A DNA stretch of 64,000 nt from a bacterium (GCA_024742475.1 JANSYI010000024.1:1-64000); one strand, 5' to 3'; numbered from the stretch's first letter, positions 1 to 8,948 are shown. Numbers and translations: made by a program. Notes: generated from the letters alone by a model not told the origin.

Positions 1-63
1 CCTCTCGGGTCCGTTCCTGCCGACGGGATGCAAAGCGTTACCGCCTTGCGAATCCCACACGCT

Positions 64-98
64 TCTGACGTTCGCCTCCAAAGAGGCTCTTCGTCAGA
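64..98 (-). promoter_or_regulatory. leader RNA hairpin downstream of boxA
   Basis: TCTGACG (64-70) pairs with CGTCAGA (92-98), and inside it GCCTC (74-78) pairs with GAGGC (83-87) around a CAAA loop, leaving a small internal bulge. The two-tier hairpin follows boxA in the minus-strand direction and could be a boxB/boxC-like element or part of the rRNA processing stem. Bases 1-63 show nothing else recognisable and do not match a 16S or 23S 5' end. Confidence 0.45.
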
Positions 99-112
99 CG
101 GTTCGTCCTTAT

Positions 113-136
113 TCTCCTATCCAGTTTTCAGGGAGC
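113..136 (-). promoter_or_regulatory. boxA-like rRNA antitermination element
   Basis: On the minus strand the segment reads GCTCCCTGAAAACTGGATAG, close to the CTTTGAAAACT-ATA form of boxA found in rRNA leaders and 16S-23S spacers of many bacteria. It lies about 45 bases downstream of the proposed promoter, as expected for a NusB/S10-dependent antitermination site. It could instead be the boxA of a 16S-23S spacer, but no 16S gene lies on the upstream side: an EamA transporter gene starts at 365. Confidence 0.6.
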
Positions 137-180
137 GTCCCGGCGGGCTTCGGTGTGAAACCCCGTCGGTTGGAGGCGGT

Positions 181-208
181 ATCGTACGGATCCGCGTTCG
201 AGTTGCAA
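181..208 (-). promoter_or_regulatory. putative rRNA operon promoter (sigma-70 type)
   Basis: Read on the minus strand, TTGCAA (208-203) and TACGAT (186-181) are separated by 16 bases, and an AT-rich stretch with T and A runs (about 240-210) sits just upstream like an UP element. Each hexamer matches the sigma-70 consensus at 4 of 6 positions. Sixteen-base spacing and a GC-rich discriminator are typical of rRNA promoters. The boxA-like element 45 bases downstream supports the assignment. The rRNA genes themselves would lie left of base 1, so this is inference from the leader only. Confidence 0.6.
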
Positions 209-364
209 GGGGTTTTTCTCGATCGGGACGAAAAAATCGAGATGTGCAGAAGCGGTTGAAATTAGATAAGAATCTGGCGACCGGCGACGTTTGGGGCCCG
301 ATCCGGGCTGCCCACGGTCGAGCGCCTCCAGCGCTCCACACGATCTCCGAGCGCGATACCGACG

Positions 365-1288
365 ATGGATCCTGAACACAAGATCGGATCGCGAAGGGCG
401 CCGGGCCCAGTGTGGATGTTCGGGGCGGTGATCGCGTTCGGGCTCATGGTGCTCTTCGTGAAGTTGCTCCGCGAGGCGGGCATGTCGACGAGCGAGGTCA
501 TCGTGTGGAGGATGGGTCCGGGCATCCCGGTCGCCGCCTGGCTCCTCTACCGGAAACGTCGGACCTGGAGGCCGAAGCGACCGCGGCAGCTCGGCGCCCG
601 CGTGGCTTTTGGGGCGACCGCGATGACCACGTACTTTTGGGCGATCCCGCAGCTGAGCCTGTTTACGAACTCGGCGATCGCGCTCACCCAGCCGATCTTC
701 GTCGCGATGCTCTCGCCCTGGCTTCTGCGCGAACGAGCCAACCGCGCGGTGCTCGTGGCGTTCGCGCTCGCGCTCGCAGGCACGAGCCTCGTCCTCAGCC
801 CCAGCCCCTCACGCGGCCTGGCCTGGTCCAGCGTTGCGGCGATCCCGCTCGTTCCGGCCCTGGTGCGCCTGGTGTCGTCGAGCAGCGCGGCGACGGCCCA
901 TATCTTCATACGCAGAACGACCCGGGACGATGGCGACCTGCCAGACGCGGTCGTCCTGCACTTTACGGGGTGGGTCACGCTCGTCGCGCTGGTCGTCGGG
1001 CTCGCGACGGGCTCGCTGCAGGGCCCGCCCGCGACACTCGAGGCTCCCCTCGCGCTTGGGTACCTCTGCGGGATGGCAGGGTGCGGCATCGCAGGTCAGC
1101 TCATGCTCAGCCGGGCCTACGCCCGCGGCCGAGCTCCCGGGGTCGCCGTCGTCGGTTACGTCGCCATCCCCCTGAGCGTCGGGCTCGACGCGCTCGTGTG
1201 GGACCTAGGAATACATACACAGCAGGTCGTCGGTGTCGGGCTGACCGTCTGCGGCGGTGCCCTCCTTCTCGTCCGCCGCCGGACGTAG
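365..1288 (+). CDS. EamA/DMT-superfamily transporter
   Basis: A 307-residue integral membrane protein with about ten hydrophobic helices in two repeats (about residues 16-147 and 160-305), the normal size and architecture of EamA-type drug/metabolite transporters in the inner membrane. The repeat starts with a Gly-rich helix followed by a conserved WRM segment (about 47-49), typical of the family. The substrate cannot be told from sequence; relatives export amino acids, nucleosides or other small metabolites. The ATG at 365 has only a weak ribosome site. The next ATG (417) would remove 17 residues before the first helix. It is monocistronic and points away from the rRNA leader. Confidence 0.85.
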   Translation: MDPEHKIGSRRAPGPVWMFGAVIAFGLMVLFVKLLREAGMSTSEVIVWRMGPGIPVAAWLLYRKRRTWRPKRPRQLGARVAFGATAMTTYFWAIPQLSLFTNSAIALTQPIFVAMLSPWLLRERANRAVLVAFALALAGTSLVLSPSPSRGLAWSSVAAIPLVPALVRLVSSSSAATAHIFIRRTTRDDGDLPDAVVLHFTGWVTLVALVVGLATGSLQGPPATLEAPLALGYLCGMAGCGIAGQLMLSRAYARGRAPGVAVVGYVAIPLSVGLDALVWDLGIHTQQVVGVGLTVCGGALLLVRRRT

Positions 1289-1325
1289 GCCGGATTTCGC
1301 TCCTCCGGGTGGACGTCGGCGGGTC

Positions 1326-2033
1326 TCAGCGAGGTCGAACGCTCGCTGTAGACCTGCGGTTGCTGCGACGTGCCACGACGGCGTAGCGGACGATGCTTCC
1401 AATGAGGAGGGCCGCCCCCGCGGCCACCATCGAACCTCCGACCGCCCCGAGCGTGCGCACCGACTGCTCGCGGCGTTCGAACCCCGCCTCACTCTCCTCA
1501 CGGTCTCGGGTCCGGGCGGCACCGATGCCCAGCACCACCGCGCCGCCGATGGCGACGACCACGCCGCTGCCGAGCAAGACGCCGCCGGGCGCGTCACGGG
1601 TCCACGCGTTCGAGGGTGGGTTCGCCGTGTCGGGGACGGGCTCGGGCGCGACGTCGGGTTGCGGAAGGATCGGTGGAGGCGGCGCGGGCTCGGGTTCGTC
1701 GTCGGCGAGGATTTCGGTGCAGACGTCGATCACTTCTCGCGCCGCGTCGACGTCGGGCTCGGGAGGGTCGGTCGCGATGAATCGTTGCAGCGCCTCGATT
1801 GCGCCGCGGCAGTCGCCGCCTCGTCGAAGCGCGGTCGCCTTCGCGAAAAGCAGCGCAGGGTCGGACGTGCGCTCGTAGAGCCGCTCGAACGCGTCGGCGG
1901 CGTCGAGATGTCGCCCCTGCCGGATCAGCTCGACGGGGTCCTGTTCGGGATCGGGAGCCGCCTTCGCCGACGAGGCAATCAACGCGGTGGCGAGCACGAG
2001 TGCCACGGAAGCCTTGGAGACGCGGGCGCGCAC
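1326..2033 (-). CDS. secreted/membrane TPR-like protein of kinase operon
   Basis: A 235-residue protein with a signal peptide (1-25, ending AKA), a helical TPR-like segment (about 33-110) with an EALQRFI-type repeat, a Pro/Glu-rich linker (112-142) and two hydrophobic helices (149-172 and 194-221) split by a charged loop. Small periplasmic TPR proteins of this layout often accompany Ser/Thr kinases in myxobacteria. It lies 24 bases downstream of the kinase gene on the same strand, so it is probably the last gene of the sigma-kinase operon. It may act as a periplasmic or membrane partner of the kinase. That role is inferred only from gene order. No enzyme motif is present. Confidence 0.7.
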   Translation of the reverse strand: MRARVSKASVALVLATALIASSAKAAPDPEQDPVELIRQGRHLDAADAFERLYERTSDPALLFAKATALRRGGDCRGAIEALQRFIATDPPEPDVDAAREVIDVCTEILADDEPEPAPPPPILPQPDVAPEPVPDTANPPSNAWTRDAPGGVLLGSGVVVAIGGAVVLGIGAARTRDREESEAGFERREQSVRTLGAVGGSMVAAGAALLIGSIVRYAVVARRSNRRSTASVRPR

Positions 2034-2057
2034 GAGTGCCCCGCACCGTAGCAGACG

Positions 2058-3440
2058 TCAGTCCGCGCGCCGCGACGGGGGCAAGTAGTCGGCATCGAGG
2101 CTGGGCTTGGGCTGCGCCTTCTTCTTGGGTGGCGCTCGGCGGCGCCGCTTCTTCTTGGTGGGTCGAGGCTCGGGCTCGGACTCGGGAGGCTCGGGCTCGG
2201 GCTCGGGCGTGTTGGCCACCGCCGAGACCGCGGCGGGGCTCGACGTCGGCGGTCCGACGGGTTCGGGCTCGGGTTCGGACGGCTCGGCCACCGCCGCCGG
2301 AGCCGGCACGTCATCCGCCGCATCGGCGCGGTCCATCCGCATCGCGACCACCCCCCCGGTCACACCGACGACGAGCGCGAGCGCGATCCAAGGCCACATC
2401 GAGCGCTGCGGAGGCGCCGAGGGGATCGCAATGGGAGGGTCGTCGGATTGCAGCGCCGCCGCGACCTCGGGGAGCGGCAGGCAGTCGGTGCGCGGAAAGT
2501 CGACCTGGCCGAAGGTGTGCTCCATGAACTCGGCGAGGGCAACACGAGATAGCTGCAGCCCATGCGCGCTCGCGACCGATTCGAGGCGGCTTTGAAGCGC
2601 GCGCGCCGACCGGGGTCGGCCTTCGGGGTCGGCGCTGAGCCCCTCGCCCAGCAAGGCCTCGAGCTCCGGCTCGAACGAGGGGTCGATTTTCGAGGGCTTG
2701 ACGAACTTGGCCTCGGCGACCTTATTGATCAGAGCGAACTCCCCCGGCGCAGAGAAGCAGCGCTTGCCCAGCAGCATCTCGTACAGAACCACGCACAGCG
2801 CGAACACGTCGCTCCGGCGGTCGAGCGCCTCGCCGCGCAGCTGCTCGGGAGCCATGTACGCGATCTTCCCCTTGATGGCGGCGGTCTGCGTGGCGTGACT
2901 GTGCGCGGTGGCCTTGGCGATGCCGAAGTCGACCAGCTTCACGTCGCCGTCGTAGCTGACCAAGACGTTCGACGGCGAGACGTCGCGGTGCACCAGCCCC
3001 AGCGGCCGACCGTCGGACCCGCAGCGTTCGTGGGCGTAGTGGAGGGCTCCGGCGACCTCGTGCGCAACGGTGAGAGCGACCGCCCGTGGCAGCGCTCGGC
3101 CGGCCTCTCGCAGCAGCTGGAACACGCTGCGTCCGTGCACGTACTCGAGCGTCATGTAGTGCTCGCCGGCGTCGGTGCCAAAGTCCATGACCTGCGCGAT
3201 TGCGGAGTGGTTGAGGCCCGCGGCGAGCCGCGCCTCGTTGAGGAACATCTCGACGAACGCGGGGTCTTCGGCCAGGTGCGGCAGCACCCGCTTGAGCGCG
3301 ACGACCTTCTCGTAGCCCGCGGCTCCGAGCTGCCGCGCCAGGTAGAGCTCGGCCATGCCGCCCAGCGCCAGTCGCCGAATGATCTGGTAGCGACCCAGGC
3401 GGCTCCCGACCCGCAGCAGTCCGGGGGCGTCGTCGGTCAT
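2058..3440 (-). CDS. transmembrane Ser/Thr protein kinase
   Basis: A 460-residue Hanks-type kinase. The glycine loop (about 26-29), Lys50, Glu69, HRDVSPSN (151-158), DFG (171-173) and APE (197-199) are all present, so it should be active. A single membrane helix (about 349-368) follows the catalytic domain, and the C-terminal 90 residues are Pro/Glu-rich and end in a strongly basic segment (KKKRRRR). The kinase domain is expected in the cytoplasm with the tail outside. Its ATG overlaps the stop codon of the upstream ECF sigma gene (ATGA), implying translational coupling. Kinases paired this way with ECF factors can control the sigma factor by phosphorylation; here that is inference. Confidence 0.93.
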   Translation of the reverse strand: MTDDAPGLLRVGSRLGRYQIIRRLALGGMAELYLARQLGAAGYEKVVALKRVLPHLAEDPAFVEMFLNEARLAAGLNHSAIAQVMDFGTDAGEHYMTLEYVHGRSVFQLLREAGRALPRAVALTVAHEVAGALHYAHERCGSDGRPLGLVHRDVSPSNVLVSYDGDVKLVDFGIAKATAHSHATQTAAIKGKIAYMAPEQLRGEALDRRSDVFALCVVLYEMLLGKRCFSAPGEFALINKVAEAKFVKPSKIDPSFEPELEALLGEGLSADPEGRPRSARALQSRLESVASAHGLQLSRVALAEFMEHTFGQVDFPRTDCLPLPEVAAALQSDDPPIAIPSAPPQRSMWPWIALALVVGVTGGVVAMRMDRADAADDVPAPAAVAEPSEPEPEPVGPPTSSPAAVSAVANTPEPEPEPPESEPEPRPTKKKRRRRAPPKKKAQPKPSLDADYLPPSRRAD

Positions 3441-4081
3441 GCGCGTCCTCGGGCCGCGACGGCTGACGCGACATCGTCCACGGTGAGCGCGGCGAACAGC
3501 GCCTGGAGGTCGGCGTCAGTCGCAGGCAGCTGCGGCGCGCGCCCTGCCATCACCTTCATGCGCCCGCGGAGCTTGTCGCGGGCGCGTGCGAGCCGCGTGC
3601 GAATGGTGCTCGTGGGGACGTCGAAGTGCTCGCCGAGCGCCGGCGTCTTCACGCCCTCCCAGTAGTGCAGGATGAGCAGGAGCTGCGGCTGCCGGGGCAA
3701 GCTGGCCAGCGCACGCAAGGCCAGGAGCTGCTCGTGGCTCCGCGCGACGATGGTGGAGAGCTTGGTCCGCGGTGGCCCACCGTCGCAGGCGTCGTACGCG
3801 TCGACGGAAGACTGCCGGGAGAGCTCGCGCAGATGCATCGCCAGCTGACGGCGCGCAATCCCCATGAGGTAGGCCCGAAACGCCGCCCCATCGCGGACCT
3901 GGTCGGCGCGCTCCACCGCCGCCATGAAGGTCTTCTGCGCGAGATCGTCGGCAGCCCAGCTGGCGTTGAGCTCGAAGTATCGCAGCACGGACCCGTAGTG
4001 ACGACGGGCGAGCCGCTCCGATGCCTGACGGTCACCGCGCCGCCACTGCTCCAGGAGCTGTGCGTCGGTCACTTCCCCCAT
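3437..4081 (-). CDS. ECF-type RNA polymerase sigma factor
   Basis: A 214-residue sigma-70 family protein. Region 2 (about 8-85) contains the DDLAQKTF-like segment used for core and -10 recognition, and region 4 (about 122-172) carries a helix-turn-helix of the form LGEHFDVPTSTIRTRLARAR. The frame extends upstream to 4186, but the ATG at 4081 gives the normal ECF N-terminus, so I chose it. A short C-terminal tail (173-214) follows region 4. No anti-sigma gene is adjacent; the overlapping downstream gene is a Ser/Thr kinase. This points to kinase-controlled ECF signalling. The DUF1592 gene starts divergently about 160 bases away and is one possible target. Confidence 0.9.
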   Translation of the reverse strand: MGEVTDAQLLEQWRRGDRQASERLARRHYGSVLRYFELNASWAADDLAQKTFMAAVERADQVRDGAAFRAYLMGIARRQLAMHLRELSRQSSVDAYDACDGGPPRTKLSTIVARSHEQLLALRALASLPRQPQLLLILHYWEGVKTPALGEHFDVPTSTIRTRLARARDKLRGRMKVMAGRAPQLPATDADLQALFAALTVDDVASAVAARGRA

Positions 4082-4239
4082 CACTGCGTGGAAGTACGAT
4101 AACACGCGGTTTCTGGCCGCCACGGCCGATCCCACCGACGGCGGTTGGCGCGTTACGCGGCCCTGAAGATGTAGGCGCCCCCACAAAAAAACCGATAAAA
4201 AAGAGTGGGACGTTTTGGCCTCCAGTCCAACTTGTCTGC

Positions 4240-5943
4240 GTGAACCGAACGTGGAGACAGCGCTGGGCGCGGTGGACCGTGGGCGTTCTCGTCTTGGGCG
4301 GAGGACCGGGCTGCTACGTCGGGTCGTCCGCCGACGAGGACCCTTCCGCTGGCGAAGAGACGGGGGACGACTCGGGGAACTCGGGGAACTCAGGAGGCTC
4401 GGACTCCGATTCGGACAGCGGCGACCCGACCGAGCCGCCGCCGGTCGAGGTGCTCGAGCGGGTGGGCGAGCTGGGCATGCGGCGGCTGACCGCGGCCGAG
4501 TACTCCGCCACCGTGCGTGACCTGCTCGGCGTCGACGTCGACGCAGCGCTGCTCTTGCCCGAAGACTGGCGGCAGCCCTTCGACAACGACTACACGACTC
4601 AGAACGCCAGCCAGGCGCTCATCGACGGCGCCGAGCTGTTGGCGGCCGACGTCGCCGGGCTCGCCCTCGAGCCGGGCCTTCGGGACGCGACCGTGGGCTG
4701 CACCCCCGCCGGCCCCACCGACGCGGCCTGCTTTCAAGAGTTCCTCGCGCGCTTCGGTCGTCGTGCCCTGCGGCGACCGCTGTCCGAGGACGACCTCTCG
4801 CGCTACGGCGCCCTCATCTCGGAGGCCGAGGAGACCGGCGACTTCTACGACGCCGTCGACGTCGCGATTCGGGCACTCCTGCAGCACCCCGAGTTCCTCT
4901 ACCGCATCGAGGTCGGCACCCCGCTCGAGGGCGTGCCGGACGTCTTCGCCCTCAACGACTACGAGGTCGCGACGCGGCTGTCGTACATGCTGTGGGGAAG
5001 CACGCCGAGCGACACGTTGCTCGACCTGGCCGAAGACGACGGCCTGTCGGACCCCGAGGGGATTCGCGCCGCCGCCGAGGACATGCTGCTCGACGAGCGC
5101 GCCAAGGCCCGCGTGGGGCGCTTCCACGCCCTGTGGCTCGGCTACGAGACGCTGCCGCACAGCCCCGACCTCACCACCGCGATGCAGGCCGAAACCCAGG
5201 CCCTCATCGACAAGGTGATCTTCGACGACGCGATGCCGTGGCAAGAGCTCCTGCGCTCGAGCGAGACCTACGTCGACACCACGCTCGCCGAACACTACGG
5301 CCTGCCCGCGCCCGCGACGCCCGGCTGGGTCGACTACGCCGACAGCGGACGCCGCGGCCTGCTCTCGCACGGCTCGTTCCTCTCGGCGATGTCCAAGATC
5401 GACGACTCGAGCCCCACCAAGCGCGGCATCTTGGTGCGTACCCGGCTGATGTGCCAGGTGATCCCGCCGCCACCGCCCACCGTCGACGTCGACATGGTCG
5501 AGCCCGAAGAGGGCACCTGCAAGGAGGACTTCTACGTCGAGCAGCACCTCAACGCGCCCGGGTGCGTCTCATGCCATGCGCTCATGGACCCGATCGGGCT
5601 CGGCCTCGAGAACTACGACCACACCGGAGCCTTCCGCACCGTCGAGAACGACGACGAGAGCTGCGTCATCACCGGCCAAGGTGAGCTCGACGGCTCGCCG
5701 TTCTCGGGCCCCGCAGAGCTCTCCGAGCTGCTGATCGACTCGGGATCTCTGAACCGCTGCGTCGCCGAGCAGCTCTATCGCTTCGCCATGGGGCGAACCG
5801 AGCTCGCCCCCGTCGACGCCTCCTTCATCGACTTCGTGGTCGAGCAAAACGGCGCCGAAGGAGACTTCGACTTCGCCGCGCTCGTCCTCGCCTTCGTCTC
5901 CGAAGACGCCTTCCGCTACCGCCGCAACGAGGCGGCCCAATAG
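4240..5943 (+). CDS. DUF1592 domain lipoprotein (DUF1587/1595/1592/1588/1585)
   Basis: A 567-residue protein starting at the GTG at 4240, which places a lipoprotein signal (lipobox GGPGC, Cys25) at the N-terminus. An in-frame ATG at 4021 lies inside the divergent sigma gene and would bury the signal. After a Ser/Asp/Gly linker (28-68) come the family modules in order: DUF1587 (80-135, RRLTAAEYSATVRDLLG), DUF1595 (163-225), DUF1592 (236-362), DUF1588 (365-462) with a CVSCH haem-type motif (442-446), and DUF1585 (484-560). The family is abundant in Planctomycetes and Myxococcota, is extracytoplasmic and poorly characterised. It is nearly always next to a DUF1552 protein, as here. Confidence 0.92.
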   Translation: MNRTWRQRWARWTVGVLVLGGGPGCYVGSSADEDPSAGEETGDDSGNSGNSGGSDSDSDSGDPTEPPPVEVLERVGELGMRRLTAAEYSATVRDLLGVDVDAALLLPEDWRQPFDNDYTTQNASQALIDGAELLAADVAGLALEPGLRDATVGCTPAGPTDAACFQEFLARFGRRALRRPLSEDDLSRYGALISEAEETGDFYDAVDVAIRALLQHPEFLYRIEVGTPLEGVPDVFALNDYEVATRLSYMLWGSTPSDTLLDLAEDDGLSDPEGIRAAAEDMLLDERAKARVGRFHALWLGYETLPHSPDLTTAMQAETQALIDKVIFDDAMPWQELLRSSETYVDTTLAEHYGLPAPATPGWVDYADSGRRGLLSHGSFLSAMSKIDDSSPTKRGILVRTRLMCQVIPPPPPTVDVDMVEPEEGTCKEDFYVEQHLNAPGCVSCHALMDPIGLGLENYDHTGAFRTVENDDESCVITGQGELDGSPFSGPAELSELLIDSGSLNRCVAEQLYRFAMGRTELAPVDASFIDFVVEQNGAEGDFDFAALVLAFVSEDAFRYRRNEAAQ

Positions 5944-5955
5944 GAGATCCCCACG

Positions 5956-7431
5956 ATGCCTCGTTTTCGACTCTCACGCCGATCGATGCTCCGCGGAACC
6001 GCGGGGTTTGCCATGGCCCTCCCCGCGCTCGAGATCATGAGCGGCACCGCCCACGCGGGTGCCGACATTCCGCGGCGCTACTTCCTGGGCTTCGCCGGGA
6101 CTTCCACCGGTTTTCCCACCTTCGACTACGACCTGCTCAAGCCCGACGCGACCGGGGTGGGCTACGACATCAAGCGTGCCCTCGCGCCGCTCGCCGACCT
6201 CGGCGTGCGCGAAGAAGTCTCGGTGGTCACCGACCTGGAGATCCCCTGGGGCGAGGAGGGCAGCATCCCCGCCGGTGGACGGCACATCGGCTGGCACGCG
6301 CACTCGACCGCCCCTCTCATCAGCGGCGTGCGCTCGATCAGCGGCAGCAACGAGGCGGCCGCCGGCGCCACCTCCGAGGTCGTCGCCGCCGACGCCCTCG
6401 GTGGCGACGAGACGCTGCACCGCTACCTCGCCTATCGCGTGCAGGCGGCCTACTACCGGGGCAGCAACGGCGACGGGGGCAACCGAGGACGCATCACCTA
6501 CCGCGACGAAGGCGGCTCGATCATCCCGATCGACCCAATCAGCAGTCCGCGGCTCGCCTACGAGTCGCTGTTCACTGGCTTCGTCCCTCCCGATCCCGCC
6601 GAGGCCGCCGAGGCCCTCGCCGCGCTTCGGCGTCGGCGCTCCGCGGTCGACCTCGTCCTCGAAGACGCCCAGTCGCTGATGACCAAGCTCGGCAGCGCCG
6701 ACCAGACTCGCATGGAGCGTCACCTCGACGAGCTGCGCGACCTCGAGCGGCGTCTCGACGAGGTGTCGACGCCCGCCGAAGGTGCCTGTGCGCTGCTCCC
6801 AGATCCGGGAGAAGACCCGGCAATCGGTGGCACGGTCGAGAACGGAGACACCAACGGCTACGCCTCGGGCGGCGCCTACTCCGACGAAGAGCTGCGCGCG
6901 ACGGTCATGACCGACCTCGTCGCGATGGCGTTCACCTGCGACCTCACGCGCTCGGCGAGCCTGATGTACACGATGGCGCAGTGCTTCCTGAACGCGAACC
7001 CGCTGTTCGGACAGCCCAGCGACATTCACGAGCTCGGCCACTACGGCGTGGGCGGTGGCGAAGTTGGACTCAACGCGGTCAGCGATGGCGTGGCGTGGCA
7101 CGTCGGCCACTGGGCGCGGCTCGTACAGAAGCTGCGCGACACGCAAGAGCTCGATGGCAGCTCGGTGCTCGACCACACCGCGATGGTCTTGCTGTTCGAG
7201 GGTGGCTGGGGCTTCGACCCCGAGTCGGGTGACGCGCTGAGCGTGCACTCGAGCGAGAACATGGCCGTGCTGCTCGCCGGCCGCGTCGGCGGACTCAACG
7301 CGGGCGGCGGCGTGCACATCTCGAGCCCCGGGAGCCACCCCACGCAAGTGGTCAACACGGCGCTGAGCGCCCTGGGCATCAACCACGAGATGGGCGAAGT
7401 CTCCGGTATCATCGATGGCCTGATCGGGTGA
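5956..7431 (+). CDS. DUF1552 domain protein, Tat-type signal
   Basis: A 491-residue protein whose N-terminus has a twin-arginine signal (SRRSML, residues 7-12, then a hydrophobic stretch ending around THA at 34). The rest matches DUF1552, a family related to the alkaline-phosphatase-like/DUF1501 secreted proteins. The ATG follows the DUF1592 stop by 12 bases and has an AGGAG ribosome site, so the two are cotranscribed and probably act together outside the cytoplasm. Conserved His-rich segments (GWHAHS about 114-119, HELGHYG about 359-365) could bind metal. The substrate is unknown; a role in surface polymer or sulfated glycan handling has been suggested for such sets but is not shown. Confidence 0.9.
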   Translation: MPRFRLSRRSMLRGTAGFAMALPALEIMSGTAHAGADIPRRYFLGFAGTSTGFPTFDYDLLKPDATGVGYDIKRALAPLADLGVREEVSVVTDLEIPWGEEGSIPAGGRHIGWHAHSTAPLISGVRSISGSNEAAAGATSEVVAADALGGDETLHRYLAYRVQAAYYRGSNGDGGNRGRITYRDEGGSIIPIDPISSPRLAYESLFTGFVPPDPAEAAEALAALRRRRSAVDLVLEDAQSLMTKLGSADQTRMERHLDELRDLERRLDEVSTPAEGACALLPDPGEDPAIGGTVENGDTNGYASGGAYSDEELRATVMTDLVAMAFTCDLTRSASLMYTMAQCFLNANPLFGQPSDIHELGHYGVGGGEVGLNAVSDGVAWHVGHWARLVQKLRDTQELDGSSVLDHTAMVLLFEGGWGFDPESGDALSVHSSENMAVLLAGRVGGLNAGGGVHISSPGSHPTQVVNTALSALGINHEMGEVSGIIDGLIG

Positions 7432-7459
7432 ACGCGCCCCGTGCGGTAGTCTTGCAGCC

Positions 7460-8827
7460 GTGCCGCGCACGTCGGTCATCCTCTGCCTGCTCGGTCTGAC
7501 CGGCTGCCCGTCGATCGGCACCTATCAGTGCGAGCGAGACGAGGACTGCAACCGCGAGGGCAACGCGGGGCGGTGCCTCGCCGATGCCGCGTGTGCGTAT
7601 CCCGAGAACAGCGGCCGATGTGAGAGCGGCTGGGCGCGCTCGCCCAACGCCGCGAACTCGCCGGGCGCCTGCATCGACCAGGAACCTCCAGCGACGAGCG
7701 GCCCTGTGGCAACGACGACCTCGGGGCCAGCGTCGTCGGAGACGACCGACGATCCCTCCGACACGAGCGGCCCCTCGCCGTCGTCGTCGAGCACGGCGAC
7801 CGACCCACAGTGTCTCGAGGGCACCGTCGAGATCCCCACCGGCACGTTCTCGCCCGGCGCGGGCCTCGATGGCTTTCCGCTGTGGATCTCGCTGGACGCG
7901 TGGGAGGGGGCCGACCTGCTCGCCTCCGGAGACAACGATCTCCTCATCAGCGCGGCGGACGGGATGCCGCTCGCCTACGAACGCGAGGACCGCTTCGACG
8001 GCCGCCCCGCGGTCTGGATCGACCTTCCAGCGTTCGAAGCGGACGAGACCCTCTCCCTTCGCGTCGTCGTCGGGCCTGGGCTGTCGGCGCCCGACCCCGC
8101 CGCACTATGGTCGGACCACTACGTGGGCGTCTGGCACATGAACGACGCTCCCACGGGCCTCGACGGAGATCTCGTGCACAACTCGGTGAACGAGGCCGAG
8201 CCGGGCACGATGGGGGGCAGCATGCAGCCCGAGCAGCGCATCGCCGGAGCCGTTGGCGCCGCGCTCGAGTTCGACGGCCTGGACGACGTCGTGCAGATCG
8301 CGGCGAGCTTTCAGGGTAGCCTCGACGCGTACTCGATCTCGATGTGGCTGAGGGCCGACGAGGGCGCGGGCGAGTCTCGCGGCACGCCCTTTCAGCGGCT
8401 CAACGGAGACTTCTTCTACCCACGGTGCTGGCACCAAACCGACGGCAGCCTGGGCCTGGCATGCCAGCACCAGGTCGGTGGAGAGACGAGCTTCGTGGGG
8501 TCTTCGTCGCCGCTACCCGCCCAAACGCTGGTGCACATCGCCCTCGTCCGCGACCCGTCCGCAGACCGGACCACCCTCTACATCGATGGCGAGTGGGACA
8601 ACGACACCAGCGATCAGTCCGGCGCCGTCCTCGACACGGAGCCTCGCCCGCGGCCCCTCGAGCTCGGTCGCGGAGAGTGGGGCACGCTGCTCGGGGCGAT
8701 CGACGAAGTGCGGGTGAGCGACGAGGTGCTCCCGGCCGAGCGCATCCGGGCAGACTTCCGCTCGCAGTCCGGAGCCCTCGAGGTCGCCGAGTTCGGGACG
8801 CTGTCCCCGACCGCGTGCCCGCTGTGA
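7460..8827 (+). CDS. LamG/DUF2341 domain lipoprotein
   Basis: A 455-residue lipoprotein with a GTG start and a short signal ending in lipobox LTGC (Cys16). A Cys-containing segment (20-75) and a Ser/Thr/Pro-rich linker (76-115) lead to a DUF2341-like beta domain (about 125-230; DGFPLWISL, VGVWHMND) and a concanavalin-like LamG domain (about 275-440; DDVVQIAASF, ISMWLRADEG, LYIDGEW). Such proteins sit on the outer surface and bind glycans or matrix. It starts 28 bases after the DUF1552 gene on the same strand and may belong to the same transcription unit. No catalytic residues of a hydrolase were seen, so it is most likely a binding protein. Confidence 0.85.
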   Translation: MPRTSVILCLLGLTGCPSIGTYQCERDEDCNREGNAGRCLADAACAYPENSGRCESGWARSPNAANSPGACIDQEPPATSGPVATTTSGPASSETTDDPSDTSGPSPSSSSTATDPQCLEGTVEIPTGTFSPGAGLDGFPLWISLDAWEGADLLASGDNDLLISAADGMPLAYEREDRFDGRPAVWIDLPAFEADETLSLRVVVGPGLSAPDPAALWSDHYVGVWHMNDAPTGLDGDLVHNSVNEAEPGTMGGSMQPEQRIAGAVGAALEFDGLDDVVQIAASFQGSLDAYSISMWLRADEGAGESRGTPFQRLNGDFFYPRCWHQTDGSLGLACQHQVGGETSFVGSSSPLPAQTLVHIALVRDPSADRTTLYIDGEWDNDTSDQSGAVLDTEPRPRPLELGRGEWGTLLGAIDEVRVSDEVLPAERIRADFRSQSGALEVAEFGTLSPTACPL

Positions 8828-8948
8828 GGAAGCGCGCTGCACACGCCCGAGCGCAGCTTTTGCCGGGTCTGGGGCCCCGCGGGTCTAAGAGGATCATCGC
8901 GTCACGGTTGCGTCGCCGTGCGCTCTGACCGGAGACTCCGACCTTCTC

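Noticed and set aside
8850..8920. Possible terminator after the LamG gene (GCTGC/GCAGC then TTTTG)
   Set aside because: Only five base pairs with a 12-base loop; too weak to call.
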